In this document: piece after piece, positions 37,508-47,015 of the stretch
Numbering within the stretch: the first letter of the stretch is position 1
Layout: each line of letters starts with the position of its first letter
Source of the DNA: Elusimicrobiota bacterium
GTDB lineage: Bacteria; Elusimicrobiota; Elusimicrobia; UBA1565; UBA9628
Direction of reading: 5' to 3'
Length of the DNA stretch: 64,000 bases
Assembly (NCBI GenBank): GCA_016209035.1
Contig: JACQWX010000035.1
Span: 53,741 to 117,740, forward strand
Position numbers and translations under genes: made by a program
Notes under the pieces: generated by a model
Database searches by the model: none
Seen by the model: only the letters and a program-made list of their open reading frames with translations
Told to the model about the DNA's origin: nothing

Positions 37508-40500
37508 GGCTACCCTCCATCCTAGTCGTATCCCGTATCATATCATGACGCCGCGGCGACGGCAAGGCGCTTGACGCGGCGAGGAGGTCCGCGAGGGACT
37601 CGTGGAACTTCACGTCGTCGAGGTCCGTCACGTTGCTCAAGGAACGGTTGGCCGAGGTGAAGACCAAGGACGCCAGGTAGTAGGCCTGCCTCGCGTCGTC
37701 GAGGCCCGACTCGACGATCGCCTTGACCAGGGGGTGGCCCCTGGAGACCCCCACCGTCCGGGAATCGTCGAGCAGGACCGGCTCGTTGAAGGATTCCTCC
37801 CTCCACTCCACGGCTCCGGGCAGGACCATCATGCCCCGCAGGCCCTTGACCTGCTTGAGGACCCTGCGCAGGGCCGCGAGGTTCGCGGGCTCGGGCGGCC
37901 GGGCGGGTTCCGGGACCGGCTCCACGGGCCGGGACAGAATCGCCGGCGTGACCTCGGCCGGCTTGAAGGGCCTGAGCTTGACGCCCAACTTCTTGCAGAC
38001 CAGGCTCTGGATCGCGAGCTGCTCGCACTTGCCCAGGACCGGAATCCAGGCGTCTTCGGGGAAGTGAAGATAGACCGCCTTCGGTGAGTAAGGGAGGCAC
38101 CCCCTCTCCCTGGCTCTCGACCACAGGCCCTCGATGCTGGCAAGATCGAGGCCCAGGGCCGGCAGCATCTTGAGCGCCCACATCCTTGCCAGGACCGTTC
38201 CCAACCGGCCCTCCGGCCTTTTCTCCGGGAGATCGTTGAGCCCCAGGACCTTGAGGACGTAGCGCACCGCGGTCCGGTGCTTGGCGTCGGCAGGCCCGCC
38301 CATGGGCCAGGCATCGAGGAAATCCTCGTAGAACCGGCAGAACATCTGGAGCAGGACCTCCTCGGACGGAATGCACTCCGGGTCCGGCGAGGAGGAAAGG
38401 TCGAAGAGCCCGACCCCGGCCAATGGGAGCCCCTTGGGGGAGAGCCTCAACAGAGGCTCGCCAGGGGCCTTGCGGAAGATGAGCTCGGGTGTCTCCTTGA
38501 AGCGCTCGGGCAGGCCGATGAGCGCGGTCAGGCCAAGCTCTTCGTAGCGTCTCTCGAAAAGCATCGGCCCCACGGCTTTGGTGAAACCCAGGGCAGGAGC
38601 CGGCATGGTCTGAGCTGACATCGCCGGCGCGGGACGTGCCGGAGCCACAGGGGCGGCCGCCTCAAGACAGGGCGCGGGCTCCCCGGCCCCGGCCCCCTCA
38701 GGAAGGTCCGGGAATCCCACGATCATGAGATGGTCGGCCCTCAGAGGCCAGAGCCTCTTGACGGCGTCGAGGTCCGCGGGGTCCAAGATGAGGCCCGCCC
38801 AGAGGCGCGCCCCTGACTCGCGCAGGGCGTAGAACACAGAACCGCCGCCAGCCAGCTTCGCCCCCAAGTTCCCCAGCGTGATGCCGGCCGCCGTCGCTGT
38901 CTGGAAGAAGGGGAGCAGGCGCAGCAGGTCCTGGAGCCGCGTCGAGGCGCCTTCGACGGTCTTGCCCGGCCAAGGAGCGCAGAGCCTGGACACGGCCTTG
39001 AGCAGGAAGCGCCTGGCCGAATGCTCCGGGCACCGCCAGGCCGTGCCGTGGCGCTCCACGACCGCGGCAGCCAAGGCCAGGCCGACGTCGTAGCGGCCGC
39101 AGAGCTTCGCTTCCAGGTCGGGCAGCTTCGCGTCTTTGCCGAAGGCCGTGACCGTGCCCCAGGGGAGGGAGAGCTTCCTGCCTCCCTCGCCTTCGCCCAC
39201 GGTCAGATGGACTTCGGGCGAGGCGACCGCGAGCAGGCAGCCGAGATGGCTCTTGTGCTCGCAGGCAGGCGCGGGCGTCTTCCTGAACACGAGGCGCACG
39301 CCTTCGAGGCCGTCCACCCCCAGGAACCCGGCATCCGGCAGGATGGCGCCGAGGAGAGCGTCGGTGTACTCCTTCCCCACGATGACCCTCTCCGACCGTA
39401 GGGGACCTGCGGCCGCGACCGCGTCGAGGACGCAGAAGACCTTCCCCTCGTTGAAGGCGCAGCGCAGGCGCTCGTAGTCGAGCCAGCCCGTTTCGGTCCG
39501 GAACAAGGATACCTTCCCGGCCCATCGGCGGGCCTCGGCGCTGGCGGCCCCTTCCTTGCCCTCGACGGCCGCGGCCGCGAGATAGTCCAGGAGAGCCTCC
39601 CTGATGGCGGCGGTGCGCCCGTCCGTCTTCCAGCAATCGTATTCCTTGGCAAGCCTCCGGTAGAGCTCCGCGGCGCATCCGGCCGCGGCCGCCGCGGCCT
39701 GGCCGAGCTCCGCATCGGTCCTCAGGCTGCCGGCCAAGAGCGAGACCGCGGCCGCCACGAAGCGGGGCTTGGGCGCCACGTCCAGGAGTCTCGGGCCCGC
39801 GTCTTCGCAGACGTAGATGTGGGACCGCCGGGAGCGGGACAGGACCGGAATCCCCACCTCGAGCCGGGCTCGGCCGTCCTTGAAGGTGTCGCGGATGAGG
39901 AGGTCGGTGAAGCCCATCTGCGAGAGGACCTTGAGGTCCTCGTGAGCCGGGCCCGGAGCCGAGCCCGCGACGCCCCCCCACTCCTCGACCGCGAACGACA
40001 TGTCCCTGATTGCGTCCGGGAAGAGCTTGGTCAGGAGCCTGAGCACCCTCTCGGACGAGAGCCAGACGGCCGGGAAGAAGCGCTTGGCGCCCTTCTCATA
40101 GCGCTTCGACACCGCCACGAACCCCATCCGGTTGCGCGCGGCGTCCACGTCGAACAGGCTCAGTATCTCGCCGCCCGAGCCCAACAGCGTGGGCTGGGTC
40201 CAGAGAGCCTTGTGCAAAGGGTCCCTGCTGTCCTTGGCATAGCCGGAGAGGTTGGACTCGCACGCGTCCAACAGCCACGCCTGGATGCGTCCCAGGCGCT
40301 CGAGATCCTCCCGGCCCCGGTCCGGCTTGTCCGAGACGAAGCGCAGGGCCTTGCCCAGCAAGCTCAGCAGGCCGGGCCCCTCGGCCGCCCTGCTGCGGTC
40401 CAGGATGTCCCTCCAGGGGGATACGCCGATCTTGGCGATGAGGCTCGACGCCTTATGGAGTCTGGCCTCGTTGCCCGAGAGGACCTTGAGCAAAAGCTTG

Positions 40501-41381
40501 TCGGCTTGGGCCGCCACCTTGTCCATGGTCGTCTTGTACCGGCCGCTCTTGGCCACCCCGGTCTGCGAGGCGTTCAGGAAGAAGAGGTCGTCGTTGACCA
40601 GCCCGTCCACCTGGAACCGGGGGAGCTGGTGGGAGACCGGCCCGACCTCCACGCCGTAGGTGAAGACGCGCAGGCTGCTCTCCTGGGCAAGGCTCTGAGG
40701 CGCGGTGAGCCACACGCGCACGCCTTCCTCGTCGAAATAGACGCTGACGTCGGGGTCGAGCGCCGGGATGCTGGCGGCCTCCTTGCCGTCCACGAGGACG
40801 GAGGTTGGAGCCGCCTGGCAGGAACGCCGCACGAGCGCCGCGACCTCGTCGAAGGCGCCCACGAGCTCGCCGCGGTGGACCTCGAACACCGTGTCGGTCC
40901 CGGCCTCGGACACCGCCTGGACCTTCTCCGAGCGCAGGGACTCGACATCGAGCCTGACCCTGCCGCCCTGGGAGCCCGAAGTCACGCTCAGGCAGTCTTG
41001 CTTGAACCGCAGCGCGGTCAGCAGGGCCACGGCCAGCTCCTTGTCCCTGGCGGTATCGGCCGTGCGCTTGTTGAACAAGACGGAATAGGGGTCCTCCAAC
41101 TCCGCCCGCGAGAAGGGCCTGCCGTCGAACCTCACCTCCAGGCGGCTCGTCCCGAGCGACGCGCCGCGGCCGGTCTGGATGCGGATGCGCTTGGCCCCGC
41201 CGGCCACCGCGGCTCGCAGGAGCGGCAGGACGAACATCCCCGCCTCCGGCAACTGGAAGCGCATGAGCTTGTCGAGGGCGCGGCCGCGGTCGATCTTGAA
41301 GGAGCCGGTCTCGACCAACGCGGCCCCTTCGCTGTCGGGAAGCCCTCCGGTCCCGGAGCCCAGCTCGGTCTCGGGGCTCAT
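37401..41381 (-). CDS. Very large protein of unknown function with degenerate GHKL/Hsp90-like N-terminus
   Basis: About 1326 aa from MSPETELGSGTGG; FVLPLLRAAVAGGAKRIRI...LEVRFDGRPFSRAELEDPYSVLF parallels the neighbouring Hsp90-like N domain; ATGA overlap with it. Confidence 0.65.
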   Translation of the reverse strand: MSPETELGSGTGGLPDSEGAALVETGSFKIDRGRALDKLMRFQLPEAGMFVLPLLRAAVAGGAKRIRIQTGRGASLGTSRLEVRFDGRPFSRAELEDPYSVLFNKRTADTARDKELAVALLTALRFKQDCLSVTSGSQGGRVRLDVESLRSEKVQAVSEAGTDTVFEVHRGELVGAFDEVAALVRRSCQAAPTSVLVDGKEAASIPALDPDVSVYFDEEGVRVWLTAPQSLAQESSLRVFTYGVEVGPVSHQLPRFQVDGLVNDDLFFLNASQTGVAKSGRYKTTMDKVAAQADKLLLKVLSGNEARLHKASSLIAKIGVSPWRDILDRSRAAEGPGLLSLLGKALRFVSDKPDRGREDLERLGRIQAWLLDACESNLSGYAKDSRDPLHKALWTQPTLLGSGGEILSLFDVDAARNRMGFVAVSKRYEKGAKRFFPAVWLSSERVLRLLTKLFPDAIRDMSFAVEEWGGVAGSAPGPAHEDLKVLSQMGFTDLLIRDTFKDGRARLEVGIPVLSRSRRSHIYVCEDAGPRLLDVAPKPRFVAAAVSLLAGSLRTDAELGQAAAAAAGCAAELYRRLAKEYDCWKTDGRTAAIREALLDYLAAAAVEGKEGAASAEARRWAGKVSLFRTETGWLDYERLRCAFNEGKVFCVLDAVAAAGPLRSERVIVGKEYTDALLGAILPDAGFLGVDGLEGVRLVFRKTPAPACEHKSHLGCLLAVASPEVHLTVGEGEGGRKLSLPWGTVTAFGKDAKLPDLEAKLCGRYDVGLALAAAVVERHGTAWRCPEHSARRFLLKAVSRLCAPWPGKTVEGASTRLQDLLRLLPFFQTATAAGITLGNLGAKLAGGGSVFYALRESGARLWAGLILDPADLDAVKRLWPLRADHLMIVGFPDLPEGAGAGEPAPCLEAAAPVAPARPAPAMSAQTMPAPALGFTKAVGPMLFERRYEELGLTALIGLPERFKETPELIFRKAPGEPLLRLSPKGLPLAGVGLFDLSSSPDPECIPSEEVLLQMFCRFYEDFLDAWPMGGPADAKHRTAVRYVLKVLGLNDLPEKRPEGRLGTVLARMWALKMLPALGLDLASIEGLWSRARERGCLPYSPKAVYLHFPEDAWIPVLGKCEQLAIQSLVCKKLGVKLRPFKPAEVTPAILSRPVEPVPEPARPPEPANLAALRRVLKQVKGLRGMMVLPGAVEWREESFNEPVLLDDSRTVGVSRGHPLVKAIVESGLDDARQAYYLASLVFTSANRSLSNVTDLDDVKFHESLADLLAASSALPSPRRHDMIRDTTRMEGSHGEEMQQDAASESHEGSHRARQAGREGLPGRGQEP

Positions 41382-43093
41382 CTCGCCCTCGGCGGCGCGT
41401 CGAGCCTGAGCGCCGCGTGCAGGAGCTTGGCCTCGACCTTCTCGGCGAGGTTCGAGAACCTCCCCACCTGGTCCGGCGGGACCTCGCCGTCGTTCAAGTG
41501 CATCACCTTCAGGCACATGTACGCCGCCAGGCCCGGCATCCGCTCATGGACGGCGGCGAGGTTCCTGACGAACGGATGGTCGGCGTTGAGCAGGGCGTGG
41601 CCCCGGGCGCGCCAGAGCGAGAACAAGGACGGCGTGTGTCTCTCGTCGGCCCGGGAGAGGCCGCCCGGGCTCGCCTGAGTGACGAAGATCCTGTCCGTGA
41701 TGCACGAACCGGCGTAGTCGAAGTTCGCCATGTCGATGCCGAGGTACTTGGCGCCGGTGCCGGCGTCCATGCCGGAGAGGGTCTTCAGGAAGGCGCGCAT
41801 CCCGGCGTCGAGCTTGGGCCCGGGCAGGACCGACGGCATGATGTAGGTCGTCGACGCGTCCCGGACCGTGATGCCCCGCTCGAGCCATTGGCCGCCGAGC
41901 TCCGCGGCCCAGGGGCCTTCGACCAGGACAGGGAAGCCCTTGGCCGCCAGCGCCAAGGCCACCTTGTCGGCCGTCTTGGCCAGGTAGAGCGCGTGGCCGG
42001 ACTCGTGGAGGGCGCTGCCGATCCCGCTCAGGGAGACGGCCTTGCCAGTGACCGACGGGAAGATGGGCCAGTCCGAGCGCTTCCACCTCGCGAACATCCC
42101 GCCGAGGAGCCACTTGAGGTACCGGAGCCGCGACATCCAGCGCTCCGACAAGCGCGGCTCGGGCTTGAGCCCTGAGGCGGCCCTGGAGGCGATCTCTTGC
42201 GCGGCCTCGCCGAGCTCGGCCTTGAGCTTGGCCGGGAGCTCGTCCTCGGCCAGGCGCTTGACGATGGCCATGGCCTTGCGGAAGTTGTCGTCCTCGAGGA
42301 CGTTGTCCCGGGTGATGGTGTGCTCGAGGTAGCGCGACTTGATCTTGACCGCGACCCCGGGGAAGTGCTCCTTGCGGCCCTCCTTGAGGGTGAGGCCCTT
42401 GTTGTAGAACCCGAAGAAGGGCGCGGGCTCACCTGTGAAGCCCAGCACGATCTCGGTGCCCTCCTCGGAGTGGCGCAGGCTCTCGCCCTCCGGCAGGGTG
42501 AAGGGCTCGTTGATGAGCTGGGGCCGGCCGCCGGCCCTTCGGTCGTGGAAATAGATGCGGGTGTCCGAGTGCTTGCACCAGAAGCGCACGGTCTTCAAGG
42601 AGTCCTCGGCGAGCTTGGGGTACTCCCCGGCGCCCATCTTCTTGAAGAGCTCGACGAGGGTCCCCTCGCGCATCGCGCTCACGCGGAACTTCTCGTAGCG
42701 CTTGTAGCTCGGGAAATCCAGCCTCCACGACTCCCCGGCCTTGGCCGTGTGCACCCGGACCAGGTCGGGCCGCAGGCTGAAGACGGAGACGATGCCCACG
42801 CCGAACTTGCCGATCTTGGTGAGGTCGTCCTCCTTGGTCGAGCGGAACAGCACCAGGAAGTACTCGTCGATGATGCGCTCGTCCATGCCCTCGCCGTCGT
42901 CCTCCACCGCCATGCGGGCGGCGCCGGTCTTGCCGTCGTATTCCAGGGTCACGTCGATGCGGTTGGAGCCGGCGTCGATGGAGTTCTGGATGAGCTCCCG
43001 GTAGAAGGCCAGGGGGTCGGAGAACTGGTCGACTAAGTCCTTGACCAGGCCCGGGACCGACGCGGTGGCCGCGCCCTTGGCTTTACCCGCCAT
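41378..43093 (-). CDS. Hsp90-like (GHKL) ATPase
   Basis: YRELIQNSIDAGSNRIDVTL (N box), MAVEDDGEGMDERI (G1), IGKFGVGIVSVFSL (G2). Confidence 0.85.
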   Translation of the reverse strand: MAGKAKGAATASVPGLVKDLVDQFSDPLAFYRELIQNSIDAGSNRIDVTLEYDGKTGAARMAVEDDGEGMDERIIDEYFLVLFRSTKEDDLTKIGKFGVGIVSVFSLRPDLVRVHTAKAGESWRLDFPSYKRYEKFRVSAMREGTLVELFKKMGAGEYPKLAEDSLKTVRFWCKHSDTRIYFHDRRAGGRPQLINEPFTLPEGESLRHSEEGTEIVLGFTGEPAPFFGFYNKGLTLKEGRKEHFPGVAVKIKSRYLEHTITRDNVLEDDNFRKAMAIVKRLAEDELPAKLKAELGEAAQEIASRAASGLKPEPRLSERWMSRLRYLKWLLGGMFARWKRSDWPIFPSVTGKAVSLSGIGSALHESGHALYLAKTADKVALALAAKGFPVLVEGPWAAELGGQWLERGITVRDASTTYIMPSVLPGPKLDAGMRAFLKTLSGMDAGTGAKYLGIDMANFDYAGSCITDRIFVTQASPGGLSRADERHTPSLFSLWRARGHALLNADHPFVRNLAAVHERMPGLAAYMCLKVMHLNDGEVPPDQVGRFSNLAEKVEAKLLHAALRLDAPPRAR

Positions 43094-43161
43094 GGCGGCC
43101 TCCCGGACGGCTCCGCACGGCCCGCACGCCACGCTCCGTTCTCATGATCCCTCGCGTTTCA

Positions 43162-43437
43162 CTAATATATCAGATTGCGGCCCGCCGGCACCGGCCCCGC
43201 TCCCGCGGGCCAGGAATTCCGCCTTCGCTGCCGTATCGGTCGATCCATCCGACCGTCTCCGGCAGGATCTTGGCGCCCCGGGTGCCGCTGACGTGCTTGA
43301 GGACCCGCCGCCGCGCAGCACAGGAGCGGCAGGACGAACATGTCCGGGTCGGGGAGCTGGAAGTCCCTGAGCTTGTCCAGGGCCAGGGACCGGTCGACCT
43401 TGAAGCCCCCGGTCCCGACGAGGGCGTCAGGAGGCAC
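43162..43437 (-). pseudogene. Collapsed paralog of the large protein (N- and C-terminal ends joined)
   Basis: ALVGTGGFKVDRSLALDKLRDFQLPDPDMFVLPLL matches ALVETGSFKIDRGRALDKLMRFQLPEAGMFVLPLL; in the shifted frame RRVLKHVSGTRGAKILPETVGWIDRYGSE resembles RRVLKQVKGLRGMMVLPGAVEWREESFNE. Confidence 0.75.
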
Positions 43438-45007
43438 GGCCTTCTGTCAGGCCCTGCGCCGCGGCCCGCTGGGCGCTCAAGTGGAATCGGATCTCCTGGA
43501 CCCGGCCCTGGAAGCGCTCCTCCTCGGCCTTGGCCTGGGCCTCGCGCTCGAAGCGGACGTGCTCGGTGATGAGTTCCTGGATGCGGCTCGCCGTCACGGT
43601 CCTGGAGAGCTCGGCGATCATCTTGGCCTTGGCCGCGAAGTCCAGGCTGAAGTACTCGGGAGGCTCGGTGAAATCCTCGATCTCGGTGAGGACGCGGCCC
43701 GCGAGGTTGTCCACGGAGCGGCCGGAGAGCTTCTCCTTGATGCAGCGCTCTCCCAAAGCGCGCCACTCGTCCTCGGAGCACTTGAGCCACGGCCCTTTGC
43801 CGCGGAGCTTCACGACGCGCAGGAGGCGGACGTAGTCCTCGACGGCCTCGGGCCCCAGGGCCTTGATGGGCGTCTGGGAGAGGCGGCTTAAGGTCGCCGA
43901 ATCCATGTGCAGGGTGTTGGCGTCGCAGACCATGAACCACTTGCCGTTCTTCGGGCCGATGGTGCCGTCGAGGATGCCGAAGATGGCGCCGAGGTTGGCC
44001 TTCTCCTCCTGGCGGATGTCGGCGTCCCCGCGCGCGGCGAAGGCGGTGTCGATGTCGGGCCAGTAGACCCCGCAGACCCCCTCGAACCTGAAGACCTCCT
44101 CCTGGAAGATCTCGAGCAGGCGGCTCGCGGACTGGTTCTGATACGAGGAGGCCCAGTCCGTGCGCCGGATGACGCGCATCCGAGCCGGGACGGACGCCTT
44201 CCTGCAGAGGTCCAGGAAGTGGTTGCCGATGGCGTGAGCGGTCACGGTCTTGCCGCAGCCGGGAGCGCCCAGCACGAAGAGGATCTGGTTGCGCACGCCT
44301 TTGGGGTTCTTGCCCTCCTTCAGGTCGAAGCCCGCGATATCGCGGGCCAGCCTGGAGCCGGCCTTGATGAACTCGGCGTTGCCCACCACGTCCTCGAAGG
44401 TGACGGGGTTGAGGGCGCTTGGCTCCTCCATCTTGACCCTGTTGACCCTGAGGCCTGAGAACTGGAGCCTCGGGGTCTCGACCGACAAGTCCGCGGGCGG
44501 CGGGAACATCCGGACCAGGAGCCTGGCCACGAGCCTGAAGTAGGAGCCGAGGCACCGCAGGGACTCCGCGTCGCGCTTCAAGCGCTTCGAGCCGTCCGGG
44601 TGGCGCTGGTAGAAGCGCAGGAAGCTCGCCGCGTCCTTTAGCAGGATGTCGAGGGTCTCCCTGCCGCCGGCTTTCGCCAGGTCCTGGTAGTCGCGCAGGG
44701 CCAGGCCCGCGGCATCGGGCGGCTCCTCGGCCGCTCCAAGCCCCGCCAGGCGGTCCGCCGCGTCCTCGATGAAGAGGCGGCCGAAGACCGGGCCCGGGAG
44801 CCCCTGGGCCTGGGGATTGCGCAAGCCGGCCGAGGCCGAGGCCAAGGCCTGCGCCAGAGCGTCCAGGATGGAGAGGTTCAAGGCCGTGGTGCCGAAATCG
44901 CCAAGGTCTGCCTCGCAGAGGATGCGGCCTAGGCCCGCCGCGACCACGGCCCGCCTCGCGTCCGCCAGTTCCGCGTCGATGTCTCGCCGCTCGATCTTTA
45001 GCTTCAT
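43427..45007 (-). CDS. AAA+ ATPase
   Basis: FEDVVGNAEFIKAGSRL, Walker A LFVLGAPGCGKTVTAHAIG, atypical Walker B region VCGVYWPDIDTAFA. Confidence 0.82.
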   Translation of the reverse strand: MKLKIERRDIDAELADARRAVVAAGLGRILCEADLGDFGTTALNLSILDALAQALASASAGLRNPQAQGLPGPVFGRLFIEDAADRLAGLGAAEEPPDAAGLALRDYQDLAKAGGRETLDILLKDAASFLRFYQRHPDGSKRLKRDAESLRCLGSYFRLVARLLVRMFPPPADLSVETPRLQFSGLRVNRVKMEEPSALNPVTFEDVVGNAEFIKAGSRLARDIAGFDLKEGKNPKGVRNQILFVLGAPGCGKTVTAHAIGNHFLDLCRKASVPARMRVIRRTDWASSYQNQSASRLLEIFQEEVFRFEGVCGVYWPDIDTAFAARGDADIRQEEKANLGAIFGILDGTIGPKNGKWFMVCDANTLHMDSATLSRLSQTPIKALGPEAVEDYVRLLRVVKLRGKGPWLKCSEDEWRALGERCIKEKLSGRSVDNLAGRVLTEIEDFTEPPEYFSLDFAAKAKMIAELSRTVTASRIQELITEHVRFEREAQAKAEEERFQGRVQEIRFHLSAQRAAAQGLTEGRAS

Positions 45008-45900
45008 AGTGTGTAGATCAGGTTCCTCGTGCCCGCCTCCTCGAGTCTCTTGCGGAGCTCCGCGGCCGCGGAAGCCTCGCACACGAACTTCCTGTCCTTG
45101 TGCACGCGGTAGCCGAGCCTCCGCGCCTCCTCCTCCACGATGGACCGGGACCCCTCGGACAGGAAGCGCCGGTAGATGCCGCCGAACGGGTCGTCGTCGC
45201 GGTCCTCCTGGAGATGGATCGAGGCCCGGTCCGTGGGCAGGTGGAGGACGTAGCGGCCTTCGGCCCAGCCCTTGGGCGCGGGCGCGGCCGGGCTCCACAG
45301 GGGGCCGATGCGGGCCCTCGTCACCTCCTCCACGCGCACGCCCGGGAGCTTCCCCATGAGGAGGAACGCGATCTCGGAGTCGTCGCCCGTGTACATCTCG
45401 AGCTTCTCGCGCAGGTCCGAGGTCTGCCGGCTGTAGTCGCCCGCGCGCTCGATGATGCGGCCTCGCTCCCACTCCGACTGCTCGAGCATGAGCGTGTGGC
45501 GCACGAAGATCTGCTCCGCCGGGTCGAACCGGTCGAACACCACCTCGAAGAAGGCCGAACGCCGGCCCGGGTCCTGGCGCCGCAGGGCGACCTCGACCCT
45601 GGTCAGGGGCTTCAAGGGCACCCCACAGAGGCGGCGGTAGTACTCGACCTTGGCCTCGATCGCGGGCTCGGGCCTGCGCCCGCACCGGCGGCGAGCCTCG
45701 ATCTCCACGATGAAGCCCGGCGCGGTCTGCCGGTCGGCCCAGACGTCCACCAGATGCTTCATCCCGGGCAGGCCGCTGCATCGGTCCACCTTGATGCCCC
45801 GGTGCGTTCCGTTGTGGAAGGAGGGGGCGAGCGCCCTGAGAAAGTCGCTGCACTGGTAGGGGTCCGGGAAGGTCTTGCCCAGCCTGCCGGCCAGGACCAT
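45004..45900 (-). CDS. Hypothetical protein; may be the C-terminal part of a frameshift fusion with the upstream coiled-coil gene
   Basis: 298 aa; ATGA overlap with the AAA+ gene; coding-like sequence EELISRLKAVSDQELEDLAATASR continues upstream of the ATG with no ATG/GTG/TTG. Confidence 0.65.
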   Translation of the reverse strand: MVLAGRLGKTFPDPYQCSDFLRALAPSFHNGTHRGIKVDRCSGLPGMKHLVDVWADRQTAPGFIVEIEARRRCGRRPEPAIEAKVEYYRRLCGVPLKPLTRVEVALRRQDPGRRSAFFEVVFDRFDPAEQIFVRHTLMLEQSEWERGRIIERAGDYSRQTSDLREKLEMYTGDDSEIAFLLMGKLPGVRVEEVTRARIGPLWSPAAPAPKGWAEGRYVLHLPTDRASIHLQEDRDDDPFGGIYRRFLSEGSRSIVEEEARRLGYRVHKDRKFVCEASAAAELRKRLEEAGTRNLIYTL

Positions 45901-45962
45901 CCGGGAAGCGGTGGCCGCGAGGTCCTCGAGCTCCTGGTCGGAGACGGCCTTGAGACGCGAAA

Positions 45963-47015
45963 TCAGCTCTTCCCCCCCCGCTCCTTCCTCGCGAGCTCGA
46001 TGGTCTCGTTGATCCGGGACTCCTTGATCTCCCGCTCCGCCTTGAGGTTGCTCTCGACCAAGGCCTCGGTCTCGGCGTCGTAGATCTTCATCTCCGCGGT
46101 CATGCGGTCCACGTTCTTCGCGAGGAACAGCGAGGTGTCGGAGGCCAGGGTCGCGAGCTTGTTGACCGACTTCTTGAGCGACTCCATGGAGCGGTGCATC
46201 TCCACCGAGAGCTCGCCCGCCTTGGAGATGGAGGCCAGGCCCGCGAGGTTGCCGTGGAGCTCGTTCAAGACCTCGTTGCCGGACTCGTAGAGGCTCGTCA
46301 TGTTGCCGTGCAGGTTGGTCATGATCTCCAGGAAGTTGTTGTTCATCTTCACGATGGCGGAGAGCCGGTCCTCGGCGTTCGAGTAGAGCCTGAGCTTGGC
46401 CCCGTGCTCCCAGATGGCCCTCTTGAGCTCGTCGATCCTGGCCGCGAGCTCGCGCGCCTCGGAGCTCTTCGGGTCCATGGACGCCATGCCGGCCTCGACC
46501 TTCTTGCGCAGGTCCTCGAGCTCCAGCACGTAGCTCGCCGCCTTCTCCTCGTTATGGGCCGCCGCCAGCATCTTCTTGTTGAGGCGGGTGATGTCGTTCT
46601 GCAGGTTCTTGATGTCGGACTGCAAGGCGTCGAGGTAGTTGCCGACCTCCTTGACCCTGGTCTGGGCGATCTCGATCTTCTCGCCGAGGAGCTCCTTGAG
46701 GTCCCGGCTGGGCGCGAAGCCTCCCAGGAGCGGGAGCTTGGCCAGAAGCCCCTTCACGTTCGCGCCGATCTGCCGGAAGGCGAAGATGGCCGAGAGGTAC
46801 TCCATCACGGTCTTCTGCCCCGCGATGTCCGCGGACATCTCCTTCGAGAGCCTGGAATAGGCGTCGGAGAGCTCGCCGAACTTCTGTAGGTCGGTCGTGT
46901 TCTTGGCCTGGTAGTCGCCCAGCATCTTCTCCAGGCCCTCGCGGGTGTAGCCTTCCCCGTCGTAGACCACCTGCTTGCTGAGCGTGTCGGTGACTGCTTT
47001 CTGATCGATCGCCAT
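45963..47015 (-). CDS. Long coiled-coil protein (weakly TelA-like)
   Basis: 350 aa; IEIAQTRVKEVGNYLDALQSDIKNLQNDITRLNKKML...INETIELARKERGGKS. Confidence 0.6.
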   Translation of the reverse strand: MAIDQKAVTDTLSKQVVYDGEGYTREGLEKMLGDYQAKNTTDLQKFGELSDAYSRLSKEMSADIAGQKTVMEYLSAIFAFRQIGANVKGLLAKLPLLGGFAPSRDLKELLGEKIEIAQTRVKEVGNYLDALQSDIKNLQNDITRLNKKMLAAAHNEEKAASYVLELEDLRKKVEAGMASMDPKSSEARELAARIDELKRAIWEHGAKLRLYSNAEDRLSAIVKMNNNFLEIMTNLHGNMTSLYESGNEVLNELHGNLAGLASISKAGELSVEMHRSMESLKKSVNKLATLASDTSLFLAKNVDRMTAEMKIYDAETEALVESNLKAEREIKESRINETIELARKERGGKS

